A stretch of DNA of 64,000 nucleotides from Leguminivora glycinivorella. Its lineage: Eukaryota; Arthropoda; Insecta; Lepidoptera; Tortricidae. The notes below the pieces were generated by a model. It was not told the DNA's origin and ran no database searches. It saw only the letters and a program-made list of their open reading frames with translations. Made by a program: the position numbers and the translations under genes. Shown here piece after piece: positions 32,489 to 40,559 of this stretch (its first letter is position 1; each line of letters begins with the position of its first letter). Location: positions 11,483,706 to 11,547,705 of the forward strand of contig NC_062992.1 of NCBI RefSeq assembly GCF_023078275.1, read 5' to 3'.

Positions 32489-35400
32489 TTGTCTGTCTGT
32501 GTTTGTCTGTCTGTCTGTGTGTGTGTCTGTCTGTGGCATCGTAGCTCCCGCACGGATGAACCGATTTCAATTTAGTTTTTTTGACTGAAAGCTGAGTTAG
32601 TCCGGAGTGTTCTTAGCCATGTTACATGAAAATCGGTCTACTATGTCGCGGTCGGGGGTTTCTTCAAAATTTTAATTTTGTGGTTAGGTTATGTTTAAGT
32701 AACTTACCCTTCTCTGTACACTGCGATGCCTCCAGCTGACACTGCTAATACCAGGTCCACATCTTCAGAATCCCTGACGCAGTGCAGTTCTGCGCCGTAC
32801 AGGGGCAGCTTCTTGGCGTTCTCTAGGTAGCAAAGTTCCGCTTCTGCTGGAGTCTGTCCTCTGAAATAGATGATGGCCAATTAAAGTCTACCTAATACTG
32901 GTCCCATCATATGGAAAGTAGACGAAATTGAGGATGAAAACTAAAAAATAAGGAATAATAATAGTTATTTGTTATACAAGGGTGCAAAATTGTATTTTAA
33001 CGCCCAGTGTGAAATTACACACGACAAGTAAAATACATTTGCAGCCGAGTGTAACACAAATCTTTTCCCCTCACTATAGCGAGGAAACTACAACGCAAAA
33101 AATGCGTTTATATACTGCTTCTAGTAGTTCCACATGTGGTAAATCATCTGTATTACTAGATTCACCTACTTTTATCAAATTTAAAGCAGTTAATTTGACT
33201 TTATTGAAGGTCAAATTATACCCACTAGTGGATAAAATGCGTTTTTACCCGCTGGTATTAAAGGACAAAACACGTGTTTCCGAGCTAGTGAGGGGAAAAC
33301 GAATAACGTTGATGTAAAAAAAATACACCGTGTTTTTATTGAATTCCGTTAACTTCGGCATATAGTTAGGTCCATTATAGGAAACAGAATTGCATAGTTA
33401 GTTTTTTCTTTCGTAACTTTTTCTGATATCACCATACACCTGCGATAGATGTTACATCAAATGCTGTTAACAAACGGGCTTTGTGTGTTCGATATGCGAT
33501 TGACATATCATAGTTTTGACACTTACTTCTAGCACACCTCGGACACTGGCGATCAAATATATGAAAGAGGCGCGTTCCTAACAAACAGTCTAAGCTCGTG
33601 TAGGTGAACGCGTACTATGTTTGTATGAGTGCAATATGACAGGTCGACTGTTCGCGTTTTTGACAGGCGGTAACTGTGAGGTAACCGAGAGGGGGTGGGC
33701 GGCACTTTCAGCGGGGAGCGGGAGTGGCCATACTGTACGATAGTACTCTTTATTATACTGTGCTTCTAGTGAGTTAATTGTAAAGCCCGTTCCTCAATCA
33801 TCAACTGAAGTAACATCTATCGCAGGTGTATGGTTTTTTTTAGAAAAAATACGAATTTAAGAAAACTAACCATTTCATTCTGTTTCCTATAATGGACCTA
33901 ACTATATGCCGAAGTTAATTCAATAAAAACACGGTGTATACGTATGGGGTTGAAAGCAATGAAGATAGTAAAGGAACCACTTTTCTCCATTGTGGCCTAT
34001 AATACGAGTAGGCACCTATGTATGTTTTATGTAGGTATACTCGTACCTTTTTTCATAAATAAATATTGGGGGACACCTTACACAGATCAACCTAGCCCCA
34101 AACTAAGCAAAGCTTGTACTATGGGTGCTAGGCGACAATATACTTACTTATATGTATAGATAAATAGATAGGTACTAATATACATAGAAAACATCCATGA
34201 CTCAGGAACAAATATCTGTGCTCATCACACAAATAAATGCCCTTACCGGGATTCGAACCCGGGACCGCGGCTTAGCAGGCAGGGTCACTACGCGCTAGGC
34301 CAGACCGGTCGTCGAATACCTTATATGTAGGTATACTCATACTCATACTCATACACATAATTTATTGATAATATATAATTACAAGCTATCTTATGTATCT
34401 ACTATGCAAATAATAATTATTACAATTGGCTTATATAGAGGTATAATTAATATTTCCTAGTCAGGACTTCATCGAGGCTATAGAACGACTGCTCAACAAT
34501 ATATTCACCTCCTACTTTGGCTATAGTACCTCCTAGTTTGGGTTCTTTTCGGTGTTTCTAGTAAATAGGACGTATTTTCAATACACCATAGAATTTTTCA
34601 GCAGCCGATTTCTCCTATGAAGCATAGAATGAAAGAATTATTTTTCCAATCGGTAGGAGAGGTCCTTCATATTTATCAAATACCAGCCTACATCTTACTT
34701 ATGTTTCATTGAAGCTCCTTGATATGGTCATCTACTTAACTCCTCAGTCCTGACGCTAGCAATAACTAGAGGCTACATGTCCTGGTTCGTAGTCTCCGAG
34801 TTTTACTTGGACTCCAGGAGTGAGTTATTAATGTTATCATGTATATATCTTTCTTGTGTTTCATGTAAAGCTCCTTGATATGGTCATCTAACTCCTCAGT
34901 CCTGACGCTAGGTGGCGCCGCGCTGTGAGCCGCGATAACTGGAGGGGCTACATGTCCCGGCTCGTAGTCTCCGAGTTCTACTAGTACGTAAGACTCCAGG
35001 AGTGGCTTATCAATGTTATCATGTATATATCTTACTTGTGTTTCATGTAAAGCTCCTTGATATGGTCATCTAACTCCTCAGTCCTGACGCTAGGTGGCGC
35101 CGCGCTGTGAGCCGCGATAACTGGAGGTGCTACATGTCCCGGCTCATAGTCTCCGAGTTCTACTTGTACGTAGGACTCCAGGAGTGGCTTATCAATGTTA
35201 TCATGTATATATCTTACTTGTGTTTCATATAAAGCTCCTTGATATGGTCATCTAACTCCTCAGTCCTGACGCTAGGTGGCGCCGCGCTGTGAGCCGCGAT
35301 AACTGGAGGGGCTACATGTCCCGGCTCATAGTCTCCGAGTTCAGCTTGCAGCACGTAGGACGCCAAGAGAGCGTGGGTTATCATTGAGCAGGAGAGACGA

Positions 35401-38400
35401 CCTGGAAGTATTGGAAAAATTGAGGGTAAGTTTTTTTTTTATACTACGTTGGTGGCAAACAGGCATACGGCCCGCCTGATGTAAAGCGGTCACCGTAACC
35501 TATGGATGCCTGCAACTCAAACAGTGTCACATGCGCGTTGCCACCCCATTAGAAACTTGTACACTCCCTTTTGCTGTGTTAAGTACACAGCAAAAAGGAG
35601 TGTACAAGTTCTAAGGAGGGTTCGGGTTGCCAACGACGCAAAGGACAATAGACGGAACAAGTTAGTTCCGTAAGTCCTCCCGTCATCAGCACACCACACC
35701 CTCGTTGAGCTCTGGCAGCCTTACTCACCGGCAGGAACACAACACTATGAGTAGGGTCTAGTGCTATTTGGCTGCGGTCTTCTGTAAGGCGGAGGTACTA
35801 CCCCAGTTGGGCTCTGCTCTAGATTCGAGCGAGATGATATCTGCTATGCTGTGCCCTACCACACAAATCGGAATATCATTCGCTATGCCCTACCTCCTAC
35901 AAAAGTGGTTAAAAGTGTAATTTAAAACTCGTCTGAAACCGCATTAGAAATTAAAGGTTCGTTAAAATTCTATCGAAAATGGATCATGGACTGCAATATG
36001 AGTGCCTAATTTGCTGAAATTTGCCAAAATCTACACCGAAAATTCTGCTGTATGTAACATCATACAACTACCAAAGCTATAGTTTTTGTTAGGCAGGCGT
36101 GCCAGGGTACGTAACCGAATGGCACAAACGCTCACGAAACGAAACGCTAGATTAGCTACAATAAGCGCGTATACACACTCCGTCTACGCGCTAGCGAGTT
36201 TGACCAGTTTGAGACACATCTCGGCTTTAAGCTGGCGTCTACACGCGCTGGGAAGAAACTGTGGAGATGTTCAGTGGAGCACCATATGTTCTTCAGGTAA
36301 CTAGAACGAGGGACTATCACAAGGCATATTATGATCCCTGGGTACGTAGCCGAATGGCACAAACGCTCACGAAACGCTCACGAAACGAAACGCTAGTAGA
36401 TATCTATCTCTATCGCTCTTGCATATTGGCGCGACAGAGCCAGACTACATTTCGCGGCGTCTCGTTTTCGTTTCGCGTCGCAGAAATGCCATTCGGCTAT
36501 GGCACCTGGTGCCTGAATAGAATAGGTAGGTTGTGTGTATTATTCAGTTTAAAAAAATATTATTCTGTAAATTCTGTAACAATAAACACTTTTCTAATGA
36601 ACACAAGTCAAATTATATTCTATTGATTGCGGTTTGGCGCAGTCGGTAGTGACCCTGCCTGCTACGCAGCGGTTCCGGGTTCGAATCCCGGTAAGGGCAT
36701 TTATTTGTGTGTTGAGCACAGATAATTCCTGAGTAATGGATGTTTTCTATGTATATAAGTATTTATGTATTATATATATCGTTGTCTGAGTACCCACAAC
36801 ACAAGCCTTCTTGAGCTTACCGTGGGCCTCAGTCAAACTGTGTAAGAATGTCCTATAATATTTATTTATTTATTGATTGCCATCTCTCGAGCTGTGTTGA
36901 AACCAACCTGAGTTTGGTTTACATGGGGAGCAAGACCATACCGTTCTACCCTAGGGATGGTCAGAGGGCGCTACGAGTCCTTGTATAGATTACTCATATG
37001 AGAGATAATTTCGACCTCAGCAGCTGTGACCTGGGTGGCCGAGCGGAAGGCATCTGCCGCGATGGCAGGGTACGCTGGTTCGATTCCAGCCTCAGGCACT
37101 GGAGGCCTTGGTCACTTTTTCTTTCATATGTGTAATTTATTTCGGTTTTAATAAACACTTTCTAAGTATATCAAGAAATCGCCATCCATTTCTTTAAGTA
37201 GATCTCTTATAAAATGTACTATGGTACAAAAAGTGTGTGACTGTGTATGTTATTTTGTAAATTAAATAATTATAATTATAAAATATTTAAATTGTGCAGT
37301 GTGAACTATAAAGTCAAAATTTTCAAATACATTTCAAAACTTGAGGCGATGACCACAAAATGTAAGTGCAAGACTCACCTTCCATAAGATCTCTCCTGAC
37401 AGCCAAGGCGAGTTGGTTCCGCGTTTCATCGTCGTTCAGTTCAGAAGGCTCTGGAGGGTAGAACTTCACGGCGAACCGCATGTCCCAGGGCTCATCTGAA
37501 AAATTATGTCAATGTTTTATTACTTATCAGGAATTTTAAGATTAGATTTATGCTATACAAACAACAAATTATGAGATGCTGCCTGGAGTAGACGCTCGGC
37601 ATTTGTCGCCGCATAGCGCGCGTCACGCTATGCGGCGTGGACTTGCGACATTTGTATGAGCTTCAATTGTTTGAACTACACGAAACCCCCTCTGCATGCC
37701 CAATATGAGCGTGTGCAGACCTCACACTTATATATAAAACCTTGCGATTTCTTGGGACTGGGACACGCTGAAACATTAAGTATACCTAGTACCAACTAGT
37801 ACCTTCCCGTCTCTGAGCTTCGGAGAACTAGGTTATTTTAGGCGGCAAAATGTCGCAAATTGATATCATACCTATAAAATATTCTTAATATACTATAGAC
37901 ATTAAGTTTTATTTAATGAAATTCTCCATAAAATGTATTTTTATTCTGTTCATGAAAATGTTCACCTACTTCAGGGTCCATGGTCCTGCTTAATGCTTTC
38001 CAGAAGCAAAGTCTCGATCAAAGAGGACTTACTTTTGAAAGTCTTAGACAATCGTTTCCCTAGATCCACCCACGTCCGGGGGTCTCCCCGTTGTGCGTGA
38101 AGGAGACCGAAGTAGTCCCTCTCTGTTAGCTGGAGCTCGTCGCATATTCGATCTAGAAGATCGCCTCCTTTCGCCTTGCGCTGGAAATAAAGAAGATAAG
38201 ATTGAGAACGAAGGCTTTGGTATGGTATTTTTAGTGGTGAGGATATAGTGTGAATAACTCCAAATTATAAAGGGGGTGTTCACATGGCCATTACGGGGTC
38301 AAAGGAATTTTGGCCAAGATGGGACACGCTGACAACACCGATTGTCGCATGTGTGGTGAAGCGGAAGAGACCGTCAGACATCTCATGTGTGAATGTCACG

Positions 38401-40552
38401 CCCTCGCCAGACAAAGAATGAAGAACTTTGGAGCAGGTTACCTGGTGCCAAAGGACTTCAGAGAGCTACCCATGAGCATCATCATCCGATATGTGGAGAT
38501 GGTCGAGAAGCTCCAGAATAGCTGAAGCATCTTAGGGCCGTGGGGGGAAATTGCTCAAAAGATCCCGATGGGTCGAGGTGTATCCGCACAGAATATATAA
38601 TAGTACAAGTACAGAAGACCCACTCCTTTGATGTTCACGAAATGCCGCCTTTTTAAATGCCTACAAAATTCTAACAAAAAAACGAGCCGCACGTGCGCAG
38701 CGTCGGAGGATAGGGTTGCCTATGGTTTAAAACGCATTAATTCTCAGATAAATAGTTATCCTATATATTCAAGTCTTGGGTACCTTCTAGGTATATATAT
38801 TTTTTTGTTACAGCCTTCAGCATCACAGCCATATTGAACTTTTCCGTGGGACTTAATCAATAAAATCAGTGTAAGATTGTCCTATTTTATTCATGATGTC
38901 TATTTAACTAAGCATTATTAGCTATTCCACACGTGGACATCGCATATGAACCTTGAAAAAAACTCGCTACGTAATGTAACAATAGAAAGTGCGAACGTGC
39001 GTTCCGTGAGAACGCGTGCCACCCCTGATCAGGCCGCGAACTCGCGGCCGCCGGCATGTACTTGTAGCGCGGCGATAGAATCGCGGAGTGAGCTGCCCCT
39101 GGTATCCGTAAGGGCCCCGCAGATTTAAGATAAGATAAGATGGATATTACGTAACCTATGGCAAAGTTCCCTGTAGCGCCGGAATAAAAAAAAAATAGCA
39201 CCATCCCATCTCGTCTCGTGGGTGTCGTATAAGGCGACTAAGGGAAAAGATGATCCGATTAGGTTATTGCACTTATTGCCCAATACACAAGCATCATTTC
39301 CATGCAAACAACTAGCGAGTAGTGTCATGACGCGCGCACACAATGACAACTGTATGCTCAACAACTGCAATACGTCCGAACGGCTTGTCATATGCTCTGA
39401 TCTACAGCATAGATTAAAAATATAAGAAGATTATACAATCCAATATAAGATTATATAGTATACACATGTAATATACTGGGCGGGGCATGTTGCCAGGCAG
39501 AGTGATATCAGGTGGAAGGTGGACCAAAATGTTGACCGAATGGTGGCCGCTATCGGATGTAAGAAGCGCGTGGCATCCGTTGGCTCGTTGGGTGGACGAC
39601 ATTCAAAAAACTGCGGGGCACTTCTGGATGAGATTAGCCCAGGACCGGGATAAGTGGCGTACACGAAAGAAGGCCTATGACGATGATGGTCTATATTTTA
39701 CGCATGCACAATGTTTGGCTTACACAGTATGCATGGCTTACATCCAGTTCTCCAAAACTCGTAAATATGTTTCATGTGAGTGCTAGTAATAAAACAAGCT
39801 GCAACAAACGTACAGCGAGATTGATTTATGGACGCCGGCCTATTTTCAGCAGATTGGGATTGAGATGTTTTGAGAATTGATCGAATCGGATTGGTAAAAA
39901 AAAAAACACTTTTTTTGCACATACTTACCTAAGTTTTGCGATATAAGCTTATTCTTATAGGTTAGATATTGGTTTATCGAGTGTAAAATTGATTAAATTT
40001 GTCGTTTAAGTAGATCTCCATGGGTCAATCCCGGTATAGAGGTCCATTGCTCATTGAATATCAATTTGACGACCGGTCTAGCTCAGTCGGAAGTGACCCT
40101 GCTTGCTAAGCCGCGGTCCTGGGTTCGAATCCCGGTAAGGGCATTTATTTGTGTGATGAGCACAGATATTTGTTCCTGAGTCATGGATGTTTTCTATGTA
40201 TACAAGTATGTATTTATCTATTTAAGTATGTATATCGTCGCCTGGCACCCATAGTACAAGCTTTGCTTAGTTTGGGGCTAAGTTGATATGTGTAAGGTGT
40301 CCCTAAATATTTTTTTTTATTCGGTGAAGAAAGTGACTGCACTGAATAACAAACAGGCCATCAAGGTCCGGCGAAATGATTCAAATGATAGATTACAAGA
40401 TTATTATATCATTCAGTTATAGGTACTCACGTCAACATCAACATTAATATATTCTCCATTCAGTAGTTCAATGCGCGCGCGCCGCTCGTTCCCCATTGGT
40501 CGATCGCCGTCCTCTGAGGCCAGACGGCGAAGGCTCTCACGCATTATGCCAC
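30193..40552 (-). CDS. FERM-domain protein of the 4.1/coracle type, seven exons
   Basis: Exons on the minus strand are 40552-40431, 38180-38033, 37495-37379, 35401-35218, 32860-32708, 31047-30862 and 30313-30193. All junctions use GT..AG and the phases agree (0,1,1,2,2,2). From the Met at 40544 the product is 340 residues. F1 starts around residue 23 (ARIELLNGEYINVDV); F2 contains FAVKFYPPEPSEL and a GDYEPGH stretch; F3 contains GQTPAEAEL, YLENAKKL, FPWAKISKISY and HHMFFR. These are hallmarks of protein 4.1 and coracle FERM domains, which tie membrane proteins to spectrin and actin at the cortex and, in insects, to septate junctions. The protein stops about 40 residues after F3 and lacks the usual long C-terminal region. 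An unseen upstream exon is possible, since the frame is open above the Met. Partial exon copies lie throughout its 3' half. Expression is not shown by the sequence; a decaying paralog is the alternative. Confidence 0.85.
30520..30840 (-). pseudogene. Decayed partial copies of FERM exon 6
   Basis: Three stretches resemble the exon. 30726-30815 has GAAGAACATATGAAGTTC, AGCGCGTGTAGAAGC and CCGAGATGTGTCTCAAACT but lacks the ~12 bp encoding Gly-Lys-Lys. 30597-30720 and 30520-30596 are more diverged, with TATACGCGCTTATT recognisable. All are downstream of the intact exon in transcription order. Confidence 0.75.
30862..31047 (-). CDS. FERM gene exon 6 (second part of F3), intact copy
   Basis: Acceptor TGTTCTCAG, donor GTAACT, 186 bp. 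Encodes RFPWAKISKISYNKRVYTL, FETHLGFKL and WRCSVEHHMFFR, the most diagnostic stretch of the 4.1/coracle F3 lobe. Confidence 0.92.
31575..31790 (-). mobile_element. RTE LINE C-terminal fragment inside the FERM gene
   Basis: The minus strand has ATGGTGGCCGCTATCGGATG, AACTGCGGGGCACTTCTGGA and a QDRDKWRTRRDAYVQQWA reading, then a (GATGAT)n-type tail. This is the 3' end of an RTE LINE. A duplicate lies at 32008-32200 and a third relative at 39430-39690. Confidence 0.7.
32008..32200 (-). mobile_element. RTE LINE C-terminal fragment, duplicate
   Basis: Same stretch as 31575-31790 (ATCATCATCATTTCAGCC to GATACCGAATGGTGGCCG), carried along by the duplication that also copied FERM exon 5. Confidence 0.7.
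32376..32690 (+). repeat. AACCCCCGACGC repeat, copy 3, long microsatellite
   Basis: Inserted in the spacer between exon-5 copies. It has an expanded (GTCT)n/(TGTC)n run at 32425-32530 and then the usual GTAGCTCCCGCACGGATGAA. Confidence 0.75.
32708..32860 (-). CDS. FERM gene exon 5 (first part of F3), intact copy
   Basis: Acceptor CTATTTCAG, donor GTAAGT, 153 bp. Encodes GQTPAEAELCYLENAKKL, PLYGAELH and VDLVLAVSAGGIAVYREG, matching the F2-F3 linker and first strands of the 4.1 F3 lobe. Confidence 0.9.
32960..33300 (+). repeat. Diverged relative of the 10075-10515 repeat
   Basis: TTATTTGTTATACAAGGGTG opens it and GGATAAAATGCGTTTTTACC lies near the end. The frame over this span is not considered a gene. 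Confidence 0.4.
33326..33936. mobile_element. MITE with CACCGTG ends, split by a 230-bp element
   Basis: Long inverted ends (CACCGTGTTTTTATTGAATT, CGGCATATAGTTAGGTCC, GGAAACAGAAT) differ by a 5-bp indel. TA flanks both sides. The 230-bp element at 33533-33762 is inserted in its centre. Same family as 28131-28484. Confidence 0.85.
33533..33762 (+). mobile_element. 230-bp element with 7-bp target duplication (CTTCTAG)
   Basis: Ends CACACCTCGGACACTGGC and TTATTATACTGTG. CTTCTAG flanks it at 33526-33532 and 33763-33769. Third copy of exactly 230 bp. Confidence 0.9.
34055..34315 (-). mobile_element. tRNA-headed SINE (CTTAGTTTGGGGCTAGG tail)
   Basis: The minus strand has a head with CTGGCCTAGCGCGTAGTGAC (box A region) and GGGTTCGAATCCCGG (box B), then the GGCATTTATTTGTGTGATG body and the TTGGGGCTAGGTTGATC tail. 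Well conserved. Confidence 0.88.
34698..35217 (-). pseudogene. Three tandem truncated copies of FERM exon 4
   Basis: Units of about 182 bp at 35217-35036, 35035-34854 and 34853-34698. The two nearer units keep the coding stretch from ESYVQVELGDYE-like codons to ELYMKHK, but the first ~35 bp of the exon, with its acceptor, is replaced by intron sequence. The donor is intact in the first unit, GT changed to GA in the second, and the third is internally deleted. They could not be spliced in as full exons without a new acceptor, so I treat them as exon relics. Confidence 0.85.
35218..35401 (-). CDS. FERM gene exon 4 (F2 lobe), intact copy
   Basis: Acceptor TACTTCCAG, donor GTAAGA. Encodes RLSCSMITHALLASY, QAELGDYEPGH, an alanine/proline-rich insert (PPVIAAHSAAPPS) and EELDDHIKELYMKHK. 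Three truncated tandem copies follow at lower coordinates. The insert after GDY differs from the usual family sequence. Confidence 0.9.
35430..35897 (-). mobile_element. SINE-like element, complete copy
   Basis: Nearly identical to 8786-9260 over its full length, including the hairpin at 35562-35612. Sits in the intron between FERM exons 3 and 4. Confidence 0.8.
36088..36151. mobile_element. Half of a GTAGCCGAATGGCA MITE
   Basis: GGGTACGTAACCGAATGGCA and the CTCACGAAACGAAACGCTAG stretch match the start of the complete element at 36340-36510. It ends abruptly where a copy of FERM exon 6 begins. Confidence 0.7.
36153..36340 (+). pseudogene. Inverted copy of FERM exon 6 with flanking intron
   Basis: 36153-36296 matches exon 6 from its TACAATAAGCGCGTATAC to TTCTTCAG with about two substitutions, followed by the donor GTAACT. 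Intron homology continues to the CATATTATGATCCC stretch. It lies on the strand opposite to the gene, inside the intron between exons 3 and 4, between two pieces of a MITE. Because intron sequence is included, it was copied at the DNA level, not from mRNA. Confidence 0.9.
36341..36510. mobile_element. MITE with GTAGCCGAATGGCA inverted ends
   Basis: GTAGCCGAATGGCACAAACG and ATGCCATTCGGCTA are inverted. The inner part has the CTCTATCGCTCTTGCATATTG and GCGACAGAGCCAGACTA stretches. A complete relative in reverse lies at 49846-50018. Confidence 0.75.
36627..36868 (+). mobile_element. tRNA-headed SINE, complete (GTGGGCCTCAGTC tail)
   Basis: Box A TTTGGCGCAGTCGGTAGTG, box B GGGTTCGAATCCCGG, body GGCATTTATTTGTGTG.. 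and a tail GAGCTTACCGTGGGCCTCAG ending in (TTTA)n. It has the same head and body as 40068-40320 but a different 3' tail. Confidence 0.9.
37026..37160 (+). mobile_element. tRNA-derived SINE, second family
   Basis: Box A GGGTGGCCGAGCGGAAGG and box B GGTTCGATTCCAGCC, resembling a long-arm (Leu/Ser) tRNA. The tail CACTGGAGGCCTTGGTCA continues into a T-rich stretch. The same tail forms both arms of 11161-11294. Confidence 0.8.
37379..37495 (-). CDS. FERM gene exon 3 (F1-F2 junction)
   Basis: Acceptor TTTTTCAG, donor GTGAGT, 117 bp, phase 1 on both sides. Encodes EPWDMRFAVKFYPPEPSEL and the start of F2 (NQLALAVRRDLMEG). The FAVKFYPPEP motif is strongly typical of 4.1/coracle. Confidence 0.9.
38033..38180 (-). 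CDS. FERM gene exon 2 (F1 lobe)
   Basis: Acceptor TATTTCCAG, donor GTAAGT. Encodes KAKGGDLLDRICDELQL, RDYFGLL and TWVDLGKRL, the conserved ubiquitin-like F1 core with the DYFGL signature. Confidence 0.85.
38282..38525 (+). pseudogene. LINE C-terminal fragment with Cys-His motif
   Basis: An open frame reads HYGVKGILAKMGH, then DCRMCGEAEETVRHLMCEC (CX2C..HX4C spacing) and LARQRMKNFG, ending at a TGA. This Cys/His tail after an RNase H-like end is usual in LINE ORF2 proteins of the jockey/R1 type. It is 5'-truncated, in an intron of the FERM gene and on the opposite strand. Confidence 0.7.
38770..38890 (+). mobile_element. Diverged SINE tail fragment
   Basis: CCGTGGGACTTAATCAATA and CAGTGTAAGATTGTCCTATT resemble the tail of the 36627-36868 SINE. 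Head absent. Confidence 0.45.
39430..39690 (+). pseudogene. RTE LINE C-terminal fragment
   Basis: The open stretch from 39487 includes WTKMLTEWW, RWVDDIQKTAG and RLAQDRDKWRTRKKAY. The pattern W..RWVDDI.K.AG.NW...AQDR..W is the hallmark C-terminus of RTE LINEs. The rest of the element is absent. In a FERM-gene intron. Confidence 0.75.
40068..40320 (+). mobile_element. tRNA-headed SINE (CTTAGTTTGGGGCTA tail), complete
   Basis: Box A GTCTAGCTCAGTCGGAAGTG and box B GGGTTCGAATCCCGG, then the standard body and TTTGCTTAGTTTGGGGCTAA tail with a T-rich end. In the intron between FERM exons 1 and 2. Confidence 0.9.
40431..40552 (-). CDS. FERM gene exon 1 seen here (start of F1)
   Basis: Acceptor TTCTTTCAG before 40552; donor GTGAGT after 40431, phase 0. 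The first Met is at 40544-40542, followed by a basic lead-in and RRARIELLNGEYINVDVD. The two codons before the Met are open, so translation may begin in an exon further upstream. Confidence 0.75.
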
Positions 40553-40559
40553 CTGAAAG

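Noticed and set aside
32350..32570. Thr/Asp/Arg/Gln-rich frames (minus)
   Set aside because: Read-through of the (GTCT)n microsatellite in the AACCCCCGACGC repeat.
36627..36700. A functional tRNA gene
   Set aside because: The box A/B pair is good, but the same head plus body and tail recurs in several copies, so it is a SINE.
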